DNA of 64,000 bases from an uncultured Lachnospiraceae bacterium. GTDB taxonomy: Bacteria; Bacillota; Clostridia; Lachnospirales; Lachnospiraceae. Shown here one piece after another: positions 1 through 7,512 of this stretch. Position numbers and translations under genes: made by a program. Each line of letters begins with the position of its first letter. Positions within the stretch are counted from its first letter, which is position 1. Where the stretch lies: positions 99,583 to 163,582 of the forward strand of contig CANQRU010000002.1 of NCBI GenBank assembly GCA_947626395.1, given 5' to 3'. Below the pieces are notes generated by a model, which saw only the letters and a list, made by a program, of their open reading frames with translations, was not told the DNA's origin and made no database searches.

Positions 1-822
1 GCCACGGAGAAGAATCGCTATGAGAAAGTATATACGGATCAGATATGGAGCGTCGCCCTGGAAGACGGCCGGACATTTGAGACTTATCTTCTGGATCAGG
101 TGAAGGAGTTCCTTACGAATCTGAAGACCATGAACCTTCTGGCGGACCGGCAGAAGATCGTGCTGACCAGCGCGGAGCAGAGCCGGCTTAAGGCGCTTGC
201 CGGGAGATATTATGAGGGGCTTACGGAGGAAGACCGGGAGTATATCGGCGCTGATGAAGAGGATGTATTGACCCTGTACACGGATTATTATACGGCGAAT
301 AAAGTGGTAGGCATCCTGACGGACGGGATCGATCTGGAGGTCAGCGACAGCGAGGCCAAGGTGATTACTGTCCAGATGATCCAGATCTCCAGCAAGGAGG
401 CGGCGGAAGCCGTGTACCGCAGGGTCAGCCAGGATGGCAGCGATTTCCTGTCTGTCGCCCGGGAGACAAGCGAGGGGGAAAAGACGGAACTCCAGCTTGG
501 CCGGGGCGAACTGCCGGAGGCCGTGGAGAACGCGGCGTTTGCTCTGGCACCCGGAGAGATGAGTCCGCTGGTGGAGGGCGGGGGCTGGTACTATATTATC
601 CGCTGCGTCAGTGATTACGACGCGGAAGCCACCGAATTAAGAAAGACCCGAATCTACGAGGAACGCAAGAATCAGGTCTTTCGTCAGATCTACGAACAGT
701 TTGAACCGGAGGATCCGGCGGCCGTCCCGGAAGATTTCTGGCCGGAGATCCATTTTGACGGGGACGACGGTTCGACTACAACGGATTTCTTCTCGTTATA
801 TCAGGAAGAATTCGGAAGCTAA
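1..822 (+). CDS. Parvulin-type (PpiC/PrsA-like) peptidyl-prolyl isomerase, 3' part
   Basis: The frame is open from base 1, so the start lies before the window; 273 residues are visible. A rotamase domain occupies roughly visible residues 115-205 (SKEAAEAVYRRV, DFLSVARETSEG, LGRGELPEAVENAAF, GGWYYIIRCVSD), preceded by a charged helical segment as in SurA/PrsA foldases. Proteins of this kind are usually exported or lipid-anchored and help fold secreted proteins, but the signal sequence that would show this is outside the window. The last 27 bases overlap the 3' end of the convergent aminopeptidase gene. The family call is firm; the exact subfamily is not. Confidence 0.8.
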   Translation, partial: ATEKNRYEKVYTDQIWSVALEDGRTFETYLLDQVKEFLTNLKTMNLLADRQKIVLTSAEQSRLKALAGRYYEGLTEEDREYIGADEEDVLTLYTDYYTANKVVGILTDGIDLEVSDSEAKVITVQMIQISSKEAAEAVYRRVSQDGSDFLSVARETSEGEKTELQLGRGELPEAVENAAFALAPGEMSPLVEGGGWYYIIRCVSDYDAEATELRKTRIYEERKNQVFRQIYEQFEPEDPAAVPEDFWPEIHFDGDDGSTTTDFFSLYQEEFGS

Positions 823-2091
823 CCGGTTAATGGCGGTCTGATCGGCGCAGGCCATCAGCTCCCTCGCGGAGTGCATGGCCAGGATCGGAACGCCGATATC
901 TACGGTCTTCATAGACAGTTCCGCGGACGAGATGGCTCCCAGAGTGGAGCCTCCTCTCATATCTGAGCGGTTGGAGAACTTCCGGTAAGGGATCTTCGCG
1001 CCGCGGCAGATACTCTCAATGACGCCGATGCAGGAAGAATCGGTGGCGTAGGACTGACGGGAACTCATTTTCAGCACGACGCCGTCTCCCATGCAGATCT
1101 TATTCTTGATATCGCATTTCTCCGGATGGTTGGGATGTATGGCGTGGGCCACATCCATCGACAGCAGGAACCCGTCCATCACCGCGTTCAGATAGGTCTC
1201 CCGGTCATATCTTAAAGCCAGGAATATCTTCTCCAGAATACGCTCCGTCACGGAGGAGAGGGCACCCTGCTTGGTGCGGCTGCCGATCTCTTCGTTGTCG
1301 TAGAGCAGGATCATATTGATGCCGTTTCCGCGCGTGCCGGCGGTGATGCCGTGCAGGCAGGCCAGAACGCTCGTCAGGTTGTCAAGCCTCGGGGCGCTTA
1401 GGAATTCGCCGTTTAAGCCCGTGACCGCGCAGGGATCCGTATTGTAGATGCTGATCTCGTAATCCAGGATCTCTTCCGGCGCGCAGCCGGCTTCCTCAGC
1501 CAGACGGTTCAGGAAGAAATGATCCCTGTCCAGGGCGTCTGTCACCGCGGCCATGAGAGGCAGCATATCGATCTGGGGATTCAGCTTCATGCCGTCGTTG
1601 GCTTCCGGATTCATATGGATCGCCAGATTGGGGATCGTCAGAAGCGGATCTTTGAAATCGACAAAGCGGGTCTCCGGCTCGAACGGCTTACCGCCTGCGA
1701 CGCTTAACCGGCCCGCCATGGACAGCGGGCGGTCCAGCCAGGTGTTAAGGATCGGCGAACCGTAGACTTCCACATTCAGTTTGGCGTAGCGCTCCGTTGA
1801 AGCTTCGGGGGAGGGCTTTACGCGCAGGCACGGCCAGTCCGTGTGGGCCGCTTCCAGACGCAGGGAAGGACGGTCGCTCAGGTTCCCGCCGATCGTGAAA
1901 GCTGCCAGCGTCGAGTCGAAAAGAGGCAGATAATAGCCCTGGCCCGGCTGCAGATTCCAGCGGTCCGTCAGCGCCAGACGCTCGAAGCCGGCGTCAGAAA
2001 GGACGCGCTCAGCCTCAAGTACGCAGTGGAACGGGGACACGCCTGCGTTTAACAGAGTGATTAGTTGTTTGGTATCTTCAGAAATGTTCAT
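796..2091 (-). CDS. M18 family aminopeptidase
   Basis: A 431-residue zinc aminopeptidase (aspartyl aminopeptidase-like, cytoplasmic) that trims N-terminal residues from peptides. Family motifs are visible: EAAHTDWPCLRVKP with the first metal-binding His-x-Asp, DNEEIGS with the catalytic and metal-binding acidic residues, and DVAHAIHPNHPEK. Length is normal for M18. The ATG at 2091 is preferred over one 21 bases upstream because AAAGGAG stands 6 bases before it. It is divergent from the DUF5721-tdk genes, and its tail overlaps the foldase tail by 27 bases. Confidence 0.88.
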   Translation of the reverse strand: MNISEDTKQLITLLNAGVSPFHCVLEAERVLSDAGFERLALTDRWNLQPGQGYYLPLFDSTLAAFTIGGNLSDRPSLRLEAAHTDWPCLRVKPSPEASTERYAKLNVEVYGSPILNTWLDRPLSMAGRLSVAGGKPFEPETRFVDFKDPLLTIPNLAIHMNPEANDGMKLNPQIDMLPLMAAVTDALDRDHFFLNRLAEEAGCAPEEILDYEISIYNTDPCAVTGLNGEFLSAPRLDNLTSVLACLHGITAGTRGNGINMILLYDNEEIGSRTKQGALSSVTERILEKIFLALRYDRETYLNAVMDGFLLSMDVAHAIHPNHPEKCDIKNKICMGDGVVLKMSSRQSYATDSSCIGVIESICRGAKIPYRKFSNRSDMRGGSTLGAISSAELSMKTVDIGVPILAMHSARELMACADQTAINRLASEFFLI

Positions 2092-2193
2092 GGTATGCTC
2101 CTTTATGTTCATCGGGATCGCTGCTGTTGATAAAAGCAGATTCTATTCTACCATATTTTCATAAAAAGAGAAAGTATGCTGCGCAAGTTTTGG

Positions 2194-2222
2194 TTGAAAT
2201 AGGGCGGATATTAGGATAGAAT
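2194..2222 (+). promoter_or_regulatory. Vegetative promoter for DUF5721-tdk
   Basis: TTGAAA (2194-2199), 17-base spacer, TAGAAT (2217-2222). The same TTGAA/TAGAAT type with 17-base spacing recurs before nrdR and efp in this window. Confidence 0.6.
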
Positions 2223-2241
2223 AATGGCAGGGGGAAAACAG

Positions 2242-2739
2242 ATGGTCGCGCTTAAGATCGAAGATAAGAAAAAATTCACATCGGAGCTGTTCATCGGCGA
2301 GCTGTTCGACCGCTTTTTCCTGCGGGAGGCGGTGATCGTTACCTTCAATTCGTTTACGGTCGACGGCAGGATCCGCCAGGGGTATTTCACGGAGGAGGAG
2401 CTGGAGCAGGAGCGGATCGAGGAGTATTCCCTGTGGTCCGCGGTGAAGCCGTTCTGCTGCTCCCTGATCAAAGGAAAGAAGCTTCCGGAAAGCTTCCGGA
2501 TCGTGCTGCAGTATCCGGCCGGGGCCGTGGAGCGGTTCCTCGCGGACAACGGTCTCGCGGTGCGGGCGGAGCAGGTGAAGGGACTGTATCTGAATATACG
2601 CTATGACGAGGGACAGATCCTGTGCGTGACCGGAACGGCAGTGGATTATTTCACGCTGGACAAGAGCCTGGAGAGGGCCTGGGATGCGGCGGTGGAGAAC
2701 TATTTTAAGGCAAAACAGATCCCGTTTGCGATGGAATGA
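2242..2739 (+). CDS. DUF5721 family protein
   Basis: A 165-residue protein of unknown function resembling the DUF5721 family typical of Lachnospiraceae (N-terminus MVALKIEDKKKFTSELFIGE). It is mostly predicted beta structure, with no signal peptide, membrane segment or catalytic motif. The ATG at 2242 is chosen because CAGGGGG lies just before it; an upstream in-frame ATG at 2224 has no ribosome binding site. It is followed after 32 bases by thymidine kinase, so it is probably co-transcribed from the promoter at 2194. Confidence 0.65.
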   Translation: MVALKIEDKKKFTSELFIGELFDRFFLREAVIVTFNSFTVDGRIRQGYFTEEELEQERIEEYSLWSAVKPFCCSLIKGKKLPESFRIVLQYPAGAVERFLADNGLAVRAEQVKGLYLNIRYDEGQILCVTGTAVDYFTLDKSLERAWDAAVENYFKAKQIPFAME

Positions 2740-2771
2740 GAGATATCCGCAGGCGGCAGAGAGGAGAACAT

Positions 2772-3359
2772 ATGGCGAAATTATATTTCCGCTACGGAGC
2801 CATGGGCAGTTCGAAGACGGCGAACGCCCTGATGGTCGAGTACAATTATTTTGAGAGGGGCAAGAAAGCGCTTCTGGTGAAGCCGAAGCTGGACAGCCGG
2901 GACGGCGATTATACGATCCGTTCGCGGATCGGTCTTCAGAAGGAGGGCATTCTTCTGGAACAGCTGACGGCCATGAGCGACGAGGCGCTTAGGAAATATG
3001 ACTGCGTGATCGTGGACGAGGCCCAGTTCGCCACCAAAGCCCAGGTGGAATTCATGGTCCATATCGTGGACGACCTGGAGGTGCCGGTGATCTGCTACGG
3101 GCTGCGGACCGATTTCCGCCGGGAATTCTTCGAAGGGAGCCTGTGGCTGATGGCCTGGGCGGATAAGATCGAGGAGATCAAGACCGTCTGCTGGTGCGGC
3201 AAGGCGGCTACCTGCAACGCCAGGATCGGCGAGGACGGCCATATGGTCCGGGAAGGCGAGCAGGTGATGATGGGCGGCAACGACCGTTATATCTCCCTGT
3301 GCCGGAAGCACCATATGCTGGGGGATCTGGGACCGGGGCGCGGCGGCTCGCCGGAATAA
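2772..3359 (+). CDS. tdk: Thymidine kinase
   Basis: A 195-residue type II thymidine kinase, which phosphorylates thymidine to dTMP in nucleoside salvage. The phosphate-binding loop reads GAMGSSKTANAL near residue 8, the Walker B-like motif is VIVDEAQF, and the lid/zinc region has VCWCGKAATCNAR followed by CRKHH. The GAGGAGAACAT ribosome site selects ATG 2772 rather than a start at 2736. Second gene after DUF5721. Confidence 0.93.
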   Translation: MAKLYFRYGAMGSSKTANALMVEYNYFERGKKALLVKPKLDSRDGDYTIRSRIGLQKEGILLEQLTAMSDEALRKYDCVIVDEAQFATKAQVEFMVHIVDDLEVPVICYGLRTDFRREFFEGSLWLMAWADKIEEIKTVCWCGKAATCNARIGEDGHMVREGEQVMMGGNDRYISLCRKHHMLGDLGPGRGGSPE

Positions 3360-3371
3360 TGATGAATTTTC

Positions 3372-3400
3372 TTGAAGATTTATATTACGTTGTGTAGAAT
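3372..3400 (+). promoter_or_regulatory. Promoter upstream of nrdR
   Basis: TTGAAG (3372-3377), 17-base spacer, TAGAAT (3395-3400), 43 bases before the nrdR start. Confidence 0.55.
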
Positions 3401-3442
3401 AGGAACAGACGTGAATATATAACACATTGGAGGAAACAGCAT

Positions 3443-3895
3443 ATGAAATGCCCATACTGCAATGAAGACAACACGAAGGTGATCGATTCCCGTCCGGCAG
3501 AGGAGAATTCCGCGATCCGCCGCAGGCGTCAGTGCGAGAACTGCGGGAAGCGGTTTACGACCTATGAGAAGCTGGAGACCATGCCGCTTATGGTGGTCAA
3601 GAAGGACGGAACCCGCGAGGTCTACGACCGGTCGAAGATCGAGGCCGGTATCCTGCGGTCCTGCCACAAGCGTCCGGTGTCGCCCCAGCAGATCGACGCG
3701 CTGATCGATGAGGTGGAGGCCAATGTGTTCAATCTGGAAGAGAAGGAAGTGGCCACTTCGGTCATCGGCGAGCTCGTCATGACGGGGCTTAAGGAGCTGG
3801 ACGAGGTCGCTTATGTCCGGTTCGCGTCCGTCTACCGGGAATTTAAGGATGTGAATACGTTTATCGACGAGATCGGGAAACTTCTGAAGAAATGA
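3443..3895 (+). CDS. nrdR: Transcriptional repressor NrdR
   Basis: A 150-residue repressor of ribonucleotide reductase genes that senses ATP/dATP. The N-terminal zinc ribbon MKCPYCNED...CENCGKRF is followed by the ATP-cone domain (MVVKKDGTREVYDRSKI). Full family length. GGAGGAAA lies upstream of ATG 3443. It heads a run of same-strand genes (yqeG, aroE, aroK, aroQ). No NrdR box is visible close by, so its targets lie elsewhere. Confidence 0.96.
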   Translation: MKCPYCNEDNTKVIDSRPAEENSAIRRRRQCENCGKRFTTYEKLETMPLMVVKKDGTREVYDRSKIEAGILRSCHKRPVSPQQIDALIDEVEANVFNLEEKEVATSVIGELVMTGLKELDEVAYVRFASVYREFKDVNTFIDEIGKLLKK

Positions 3896-3978
3896 TGTGT
3901 TTCCGCGCGGAGATACGGCCGGCCGGTTCACGGCGGCAGAGAAGGCCGCGCATGGCACGGGCAGACCGCGGAGGCAGT

Positions 3979-4488
3979 ATGTTTAGACCGTTTTATCCGG
4001 ACAAATGGGTGGATTCCGCCTATGAGATTCCGTATGAGGATTTATATGAACAAGGCGTCCGGGGAATCATCTTCGATATCGATAATACCCTGGTTCCGCA
4101 TGGGGCCCCTGCCGATCAGAGGGCCCTTGCGCTTTTTGACCGGTTCCACCGGATGGGCATGAAGACATGCCTGCTGTCCAACAATAAGGAGCCGCGGGTG
4201 AAGCCGTTCGCGGAGCAGGTGGATTCGCTTTATATCCATAAGGCCGGGAAGCCGGGAGTGAAGGGGTATGAACGGGCCATGGCGCTGATGGGAACGAACC
4301 GGGAGACGACGGTATTCGTGGGCGATCAGATCTTCACGGACGTATACGGGGCCAACCGGGCCGGGATCAGGACGTATCTGACGAAGCCCATCGATCCTCA
4401 CGAGGAGATCCAGATCGTACTGAAACGGTATCTGGAGGCGGTGGTGCTGTTCTTCTATAAGAAATACCGGAACTTGGAGGAGAGCTGA
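3979..4488 (+). CDS. yqeG: YqeG family HAD IIIA-type phosphatase
   Basis: A 169-residue HAD-superfamily hydrolase. Motif I reads IFDIDNTLVPHG near residue 30, motif II LSNN, and the C-terminal acidic motif VGDQIFTDVYGANR. The physiological substrate is not known from sequence. Start ATG 3979 follows GGAGG; a longer frame from 3892 would add an arginine-rich stretch that has no parallel in the family. The stop codon is immediately followed by the aroE ATG, indicating translational coupling. Confidence 0.88.
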   Translation: MFRPFYPDKWVDSAYEIPYEDLYEQGVRGIIFDIDNTLVPHGAPADQRALALFDRFHRMGMKTCLLSNNKEPRVKPFAEQVDSLYIHKAGKPGVKGYERAMALMGTNRETTVFVGDQIFTDVYGANRAGIRTYLTKPIDPHEEIQIVLKRYLEAVVLFFYKKYRNLEES

Positions 4489-5535
4489 ATGGTTACAGGC
4501 AATGCGAAAGTCTGCGGCGTGATCGGGAACCCGGTGGGGCATTCCCTGTCGCCGCTTATGCATAATGAGATCGCGCAGGCTTTAGGACTTGATTATATCT
4601 ATGTGCCCTGCCCGGTGGCGGAGGGCGCGGCCGGCGACGCGGTCCGCGGCGCGTATGCGCTGGGATTTGAGGGGCTGAATGTAACGGTTCCCTATAAGCA
4701 GCAGGTGATCCCGTTTCTGGCTAAGACCGACGAATCGGTGCGGTGCATCGGCGCGTGCAATACGCTGGTACGGCTGCCGGAGAAGGGAACAGGTGCTGTA
4801 TCGGATGAGAAAGGTTTCAAAGGTTACAAGGGTTACAACACGGATGCCGAGGGACTGTTCCGTACGATGCGGGAGCAGGGAATGGAGATCCGGGGCAGGG
4901 ACTGCCTGCTGATCGGCGCGGGAGGCGCGGCACGGGCCGCCGCTTATCTGATGGTTCGCGAGGGGGCGTCCTCGGTTACGATCCTGAACCGGAGCCGGGA
5001 CAAGGCGGAGGCGCTGGCGGAGGATATACGGAGAATGGCGGAGCAGCTGGCATGGCGCGGTGATTCTCTGGAACGAGGCATACGGATGCAGGACAATGCG
5101 GCTCTGGGGCGCGGAATACAGCGACAGGAAGGTGCTGCCCCGGAGCAGGGAACGCGGCCGCAGGGCGATGCGCTTCCGGGAGAAGAAATCGCCGTGTCTG
5201 TACTTCCGCTTGACCGGTGGCGCCGTCTTCCGGGTGATTCCTATCTGGCGGTGCAGACTACCAGCGTGGGGATGTATCCGCATACGGATGCCGCACCCGT
5301 TGAGGACGCGGAATTCTATAAGAAGATCGCACAGGCGGTGGATATCATTTACACACCGTCGGAGACGCGTTTCATGAAATATGTGAAACAGGCCGGAGGG
5401 CGCGTCTGCGGCGGTCTGGATATGCTGATCTATCAGGGCGTGGCGGCGCTGGAGCTGTGGAATCCCGGCGTGAAGGTGCCGCGGGAAGTCGTGGACAGAG
5501 TCCGCAGGGTCATGGAGGAACGGCTGCATGGGTGA
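4489..5535 (+). CDS. aroE: Shikimate dehydrogenase with repeat insertion
   Basis: Reduces 3-dehydroshikimate to shikimate with NADPH. The N-terminal substrate domain shows GNPVGHSLSPLMHN and NVTVPYKQ, and the Rossmann loop is LLIGAGGAARAAAY. At 348 residues it is about 60-70 longer than usual for AroE. The excess is a hydrophilic segment around residues 190-234 made of four degenerate 11-12-residue units (GDSLERGIRMQ-like) in the nucleotide domain, after the NRSRDKAEAL stretch. The normal C-terminal GGLDMLIYQG motif follows. It overlaps aroK by 8 bases. Confidence 0.93.
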   Translation: MVTGNAKVCGVIGNPVGHSLSPLMHNEIAQALGLDYIYVPCPVAEGAAGDAVRGAYALGFEGLNVTVPYKQQVIPFLAKTDESVRCIGACNTLVRLPEKGTGAVSDEKGFKGYKGYNTDAEGLFRTMREQGMEIRGRDCLLIGAGGAARAAAYLMVREGASSVTILNRSRDKAEALAEDIRRMAEQLAWRGDSLERGIRMQDNAALGRGIQRQEGAAPEQGTRPQGDALPGEEIAVSVLPLDRWRRLPGDSYLAVQTTSVGMYPHTDAAPVEDAEFYKKIAQAVDIIYTPSETRFMKYVKQAGGRVCGGLDMLIYQGVAALELWNPGVKVPREVVDRVRRVMEERLHG

Positions 5536-6043
5536 ACATATTGTCCTCATCGGATTTATGGGAGCCGGGAAATCCACCGTAGGCAGATGGCTTTCCCGGA
5601 AGCTGTCCAGACAGCTTCTGGATACGGACGCGATGATCGAGGCCAGGGCCGGTATGACGATCAGCGAGATCTTCGCGGCTCGCGGCGAAGAGGCGTTCCG
5701 CGCTGCGGAGACAGAGGTGCTGGCGGGACTTGCGCAGAGGCGGCAGCCGGTGATCGTTTCCACAGGCGGCGGGATGCCGATGCGCGCGGAGAACCGCGAG
5801 GCGCTGCGGAAGCTGGGCAGCGTGGTCTATCTGCGGGTGAAGCCGGAAACCGTCTGCGAGCGCCTGGCCGGCGATACGACCAGACCGCTTCTGGCGGGAG
5901 ACGACAGGCAGCGGAAGGTGGAGACGCTTCTGGCGCAGCGGGGGCCCATTTATGAAGAAGCGGCGCATCTGACGGTAGATGCGGACGCGCGGGGACCGGA
6001 AGCGATCGCAGAGGAAATTTTACATGAATTACATATCGTTTAG
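5528..6043 (+). CDS. aroK: Shikimate kinase
   Basis: A 171-residue cytoplasmic kinase converting shikimate to shikimate 3-phosphate. Walker A is GFMGAGKST at residues 9-17, the shikimate-binding region has DTDAMIEARAGMTI and VSTGGGMPMR, and the lid is TTRPLL. Start ATG 5528 lies inside the end of aroE, so translation is probably coupled. Confidence 0.95.
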   Translation: MGEHIVLIGFMGAGKSTVGRWLSRKLSRQLLDTDAMIEARAGMTISEIFAARGEEAFRAAETEVLAGLAQRRQPVIVSTGGGMPMRAENREALRKLGSVVYLRVKPETVCERLAGDTTRPLLAGDDRQRKVETLLAQRGPIYEEAAHLTVDADARGPEAIAEEILHELHIV

Positions 6044-6135
6044 CAGCCGGCGGGATAGCGCAGAGCGTAAAGACCGGCGGGGGATGAGACGCGGAATATC
6101 AGGATCCGCGGACAGAAAAGGAGGCGGCAGTATCT

Positions 6136-6567
6136 ATGAAACTTTTGGTAATTAACGGTCCGAACCTGAATTTCCTGGGCATCCGTGAGAAGGGGATCTA
6201 CGGGACGGAGGATTACGAGTATCTGGTGACCATGCTTAAGAACAAGGCGCAGGCGGAAGGTCATGAGCTGGAGGTGTTCCAGAGCAACTGCGAGGGAGGG
6301 ATCATCGACAAGATCCAGGAAGCCTATCACACGAAAGTGGAGGGCATTATCATCAATCCGGGGGCTTTCACCCATTACAGCTACGCGGTCCGGGATGCCC
6401 TGGCGTCGGTGGAGATCCCGAAGATCGAGGTCCATATTTCCAATGTCCACAAGCGGGAGGAATTCCGCCACACCTCTGTGACCGCGCCGGCGTGTACCGG
6501 GCAGATCGTGGGACTCGGACTGAAGGGCTATGTGCTGGCTATGGATTATCTGACCGGGAAAGCGTAG
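6136..6567 (+). CDS. aroQ: Type II 3-dehydroquinate dehydratase
   Basis: A 143-residue class II dehydroquinase that makes 3-dehydroshikimate. It has the N-terminal NGPNLNFLGIREKGIYG with the catalytic Tyr, QSNCEGGIIDKI, INPGAFTHYS, and VHISNVHKREEFRHTS. AAAGGAGG precedes ATG 6136. With aroE and aroK it supplies three consecutive shikimate-pathway steps, though in an order different from the pathway. Confidence 0.96.
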   Translation: MKLLVINGPNLNFLGIREKGIYGTEDYEYLVTMLKNKAQAEGHELEVFQSNCEGGIIDKIQEAYHTKVEGIIINPGAFTHYSYAVRDALASVEIPKIEVHISNVHKREEFRHTSVTAPACTGQIVGLGLKGYVLAMDYLTGKA

Positions 6568-6628
6568 CCGTCCGGCGGGATTTTCCGCGCGCAGTGCGCA
6601 TTTATTTCCCGTAATTTGCAAAAAGTGG

Positions 6629-6657
6629 TTGAAAGTACGGCTTATTTAGTATAGAAT
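6629..6657 (+). promoter_or_regulatory. Promoter upstream of efp
   Basis: TTGAAA (6629-6634), 17-base spacer, TAGAAT (6652-6657), 56 bases before the efp start. Confidence 0.6.
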
Positions 6658-6712
6658 GAAATGGATCAAACACCGCAAAGTATAGTCAGTATTTGAAGGA
6701 GGAGCTACATTT

Positions 6713-7270
6713 ATGATATCAGCAGGTGATTTTAGGAACGGCGTGACACTGGAGATCGACGGGAACGTATACCAGATTCTGGAGTTCCAGCATGTAAAGC
6801 CCGGCAAGGGCGCGGCGTTCGTCCGCACGAAGATCAAGAACGTGATCAGCGGCGGCGTGGTTGAGAAGACGTTCCGTCCGACCGAGAAGTTCCCGGCGGC
6901 CAGGATTGACCGCGTGGACATGCAGTACCTGTATCAGGACGGAGATTTATACAATTTCATGGATACGAATACCTACGAGCAGATCGCTCTGAGCAGCGAG
7001 CTGATCGGCGACGCGCTTAAGTTCGTCAAGGAGAACGAGATGTGCAAGGTCTGCTCTTACAACGGCAAGGTGTTCTCCGTTGAGCCGCCTCTGTTCGTGG
7101 AACTGGAGATCACGGATACCGAGCCCGGATTCAAGGGCGACACCGCTACCGGCGCTTCCAAGCCCGCAGTCGTGGAGACCGGCGCGACTGTATTTGTCCC
7201 GCTGTTCGTCAGCACCGGCGACCGGATCAAGATCGACACCCGTACCGGCGAGTATCTGTCCAGAGCGTAA
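6713..7270 (+). CDS. efp: Elongation factor P
   Basis: A 185-residue translation factor that relieves ribosome stalling at polyproline stretches. KOW-like domain I carries the loop [15 protein letters not shown], whose lysine at about residue 32-34 is the modifiable tip in this family. Two OB-like domains follow and the C-terminus [10 protein letters not shown] is canonical. AGGAGG precedes ATG 6713. It has its own promoter and terminator, so it is probably monocistronic. Confidence 0.97.
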   Translation: MISAGDFRNGVTLEIDGNVYQILEFQHVKPGKGAAFVRTKIKNVISGGVVEKTFRPTEKFPAARIDRVDMQYLYQDGDLYNFMDTNTYEQIALSSELIGDALKFVKENEMCKVCSYNGKVFSVEPPLFVELEITDTEPGFKGDTATGASKPAVVETGATVFVPLFVSTGDRIKIDTRTGEYLSRA

Positions 7271-7325
7271 GGCGGACAGATACGGATCCGGATATCATAC
7301 GGCAACTGCTTTTACACAGAATCTG

Positions 7326-7357
7326 CCCCTTCGGCTGAACCGGCCGGAGGGGTTTTT
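7326..7357 (+). terminator. Rho-independent terminator after efp
   Basis: A 10-bp stem (CCCCTTCGGC with GCCGGAGGGG, one G-T pair) followed by TTTTT. Confidence 0.8.
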
Positions 7358-7432
7358 GCTGTCTGTGCAAAAATGCGTCGGAGGCACACGTTTTGCGCTG
7401 CCTCCGAAACGCGTCATACGTTTCGGAAACAG

Positions 7433-7461
7433 TTGCTTTTTCTTTCATTTTCCTGTATAAT
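7433..7461 (+). promoter_or_regulatory. Promoter upstream of argS
   Basis: TTGCTT (7433-7438), 17-base spacer, TATAAT (7456-7461). A GTG start with AGAAGGAGAG upstream follows at 7513. No T-box-like leader is visible, unlike tyrS and ileS. Confidence 0.55.
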
Positions 7462-7512
7462 TAATAGCCAATCACGAAGATAGAAGCTTATATAGAAGGA
7501 GAGTTTATAGCT

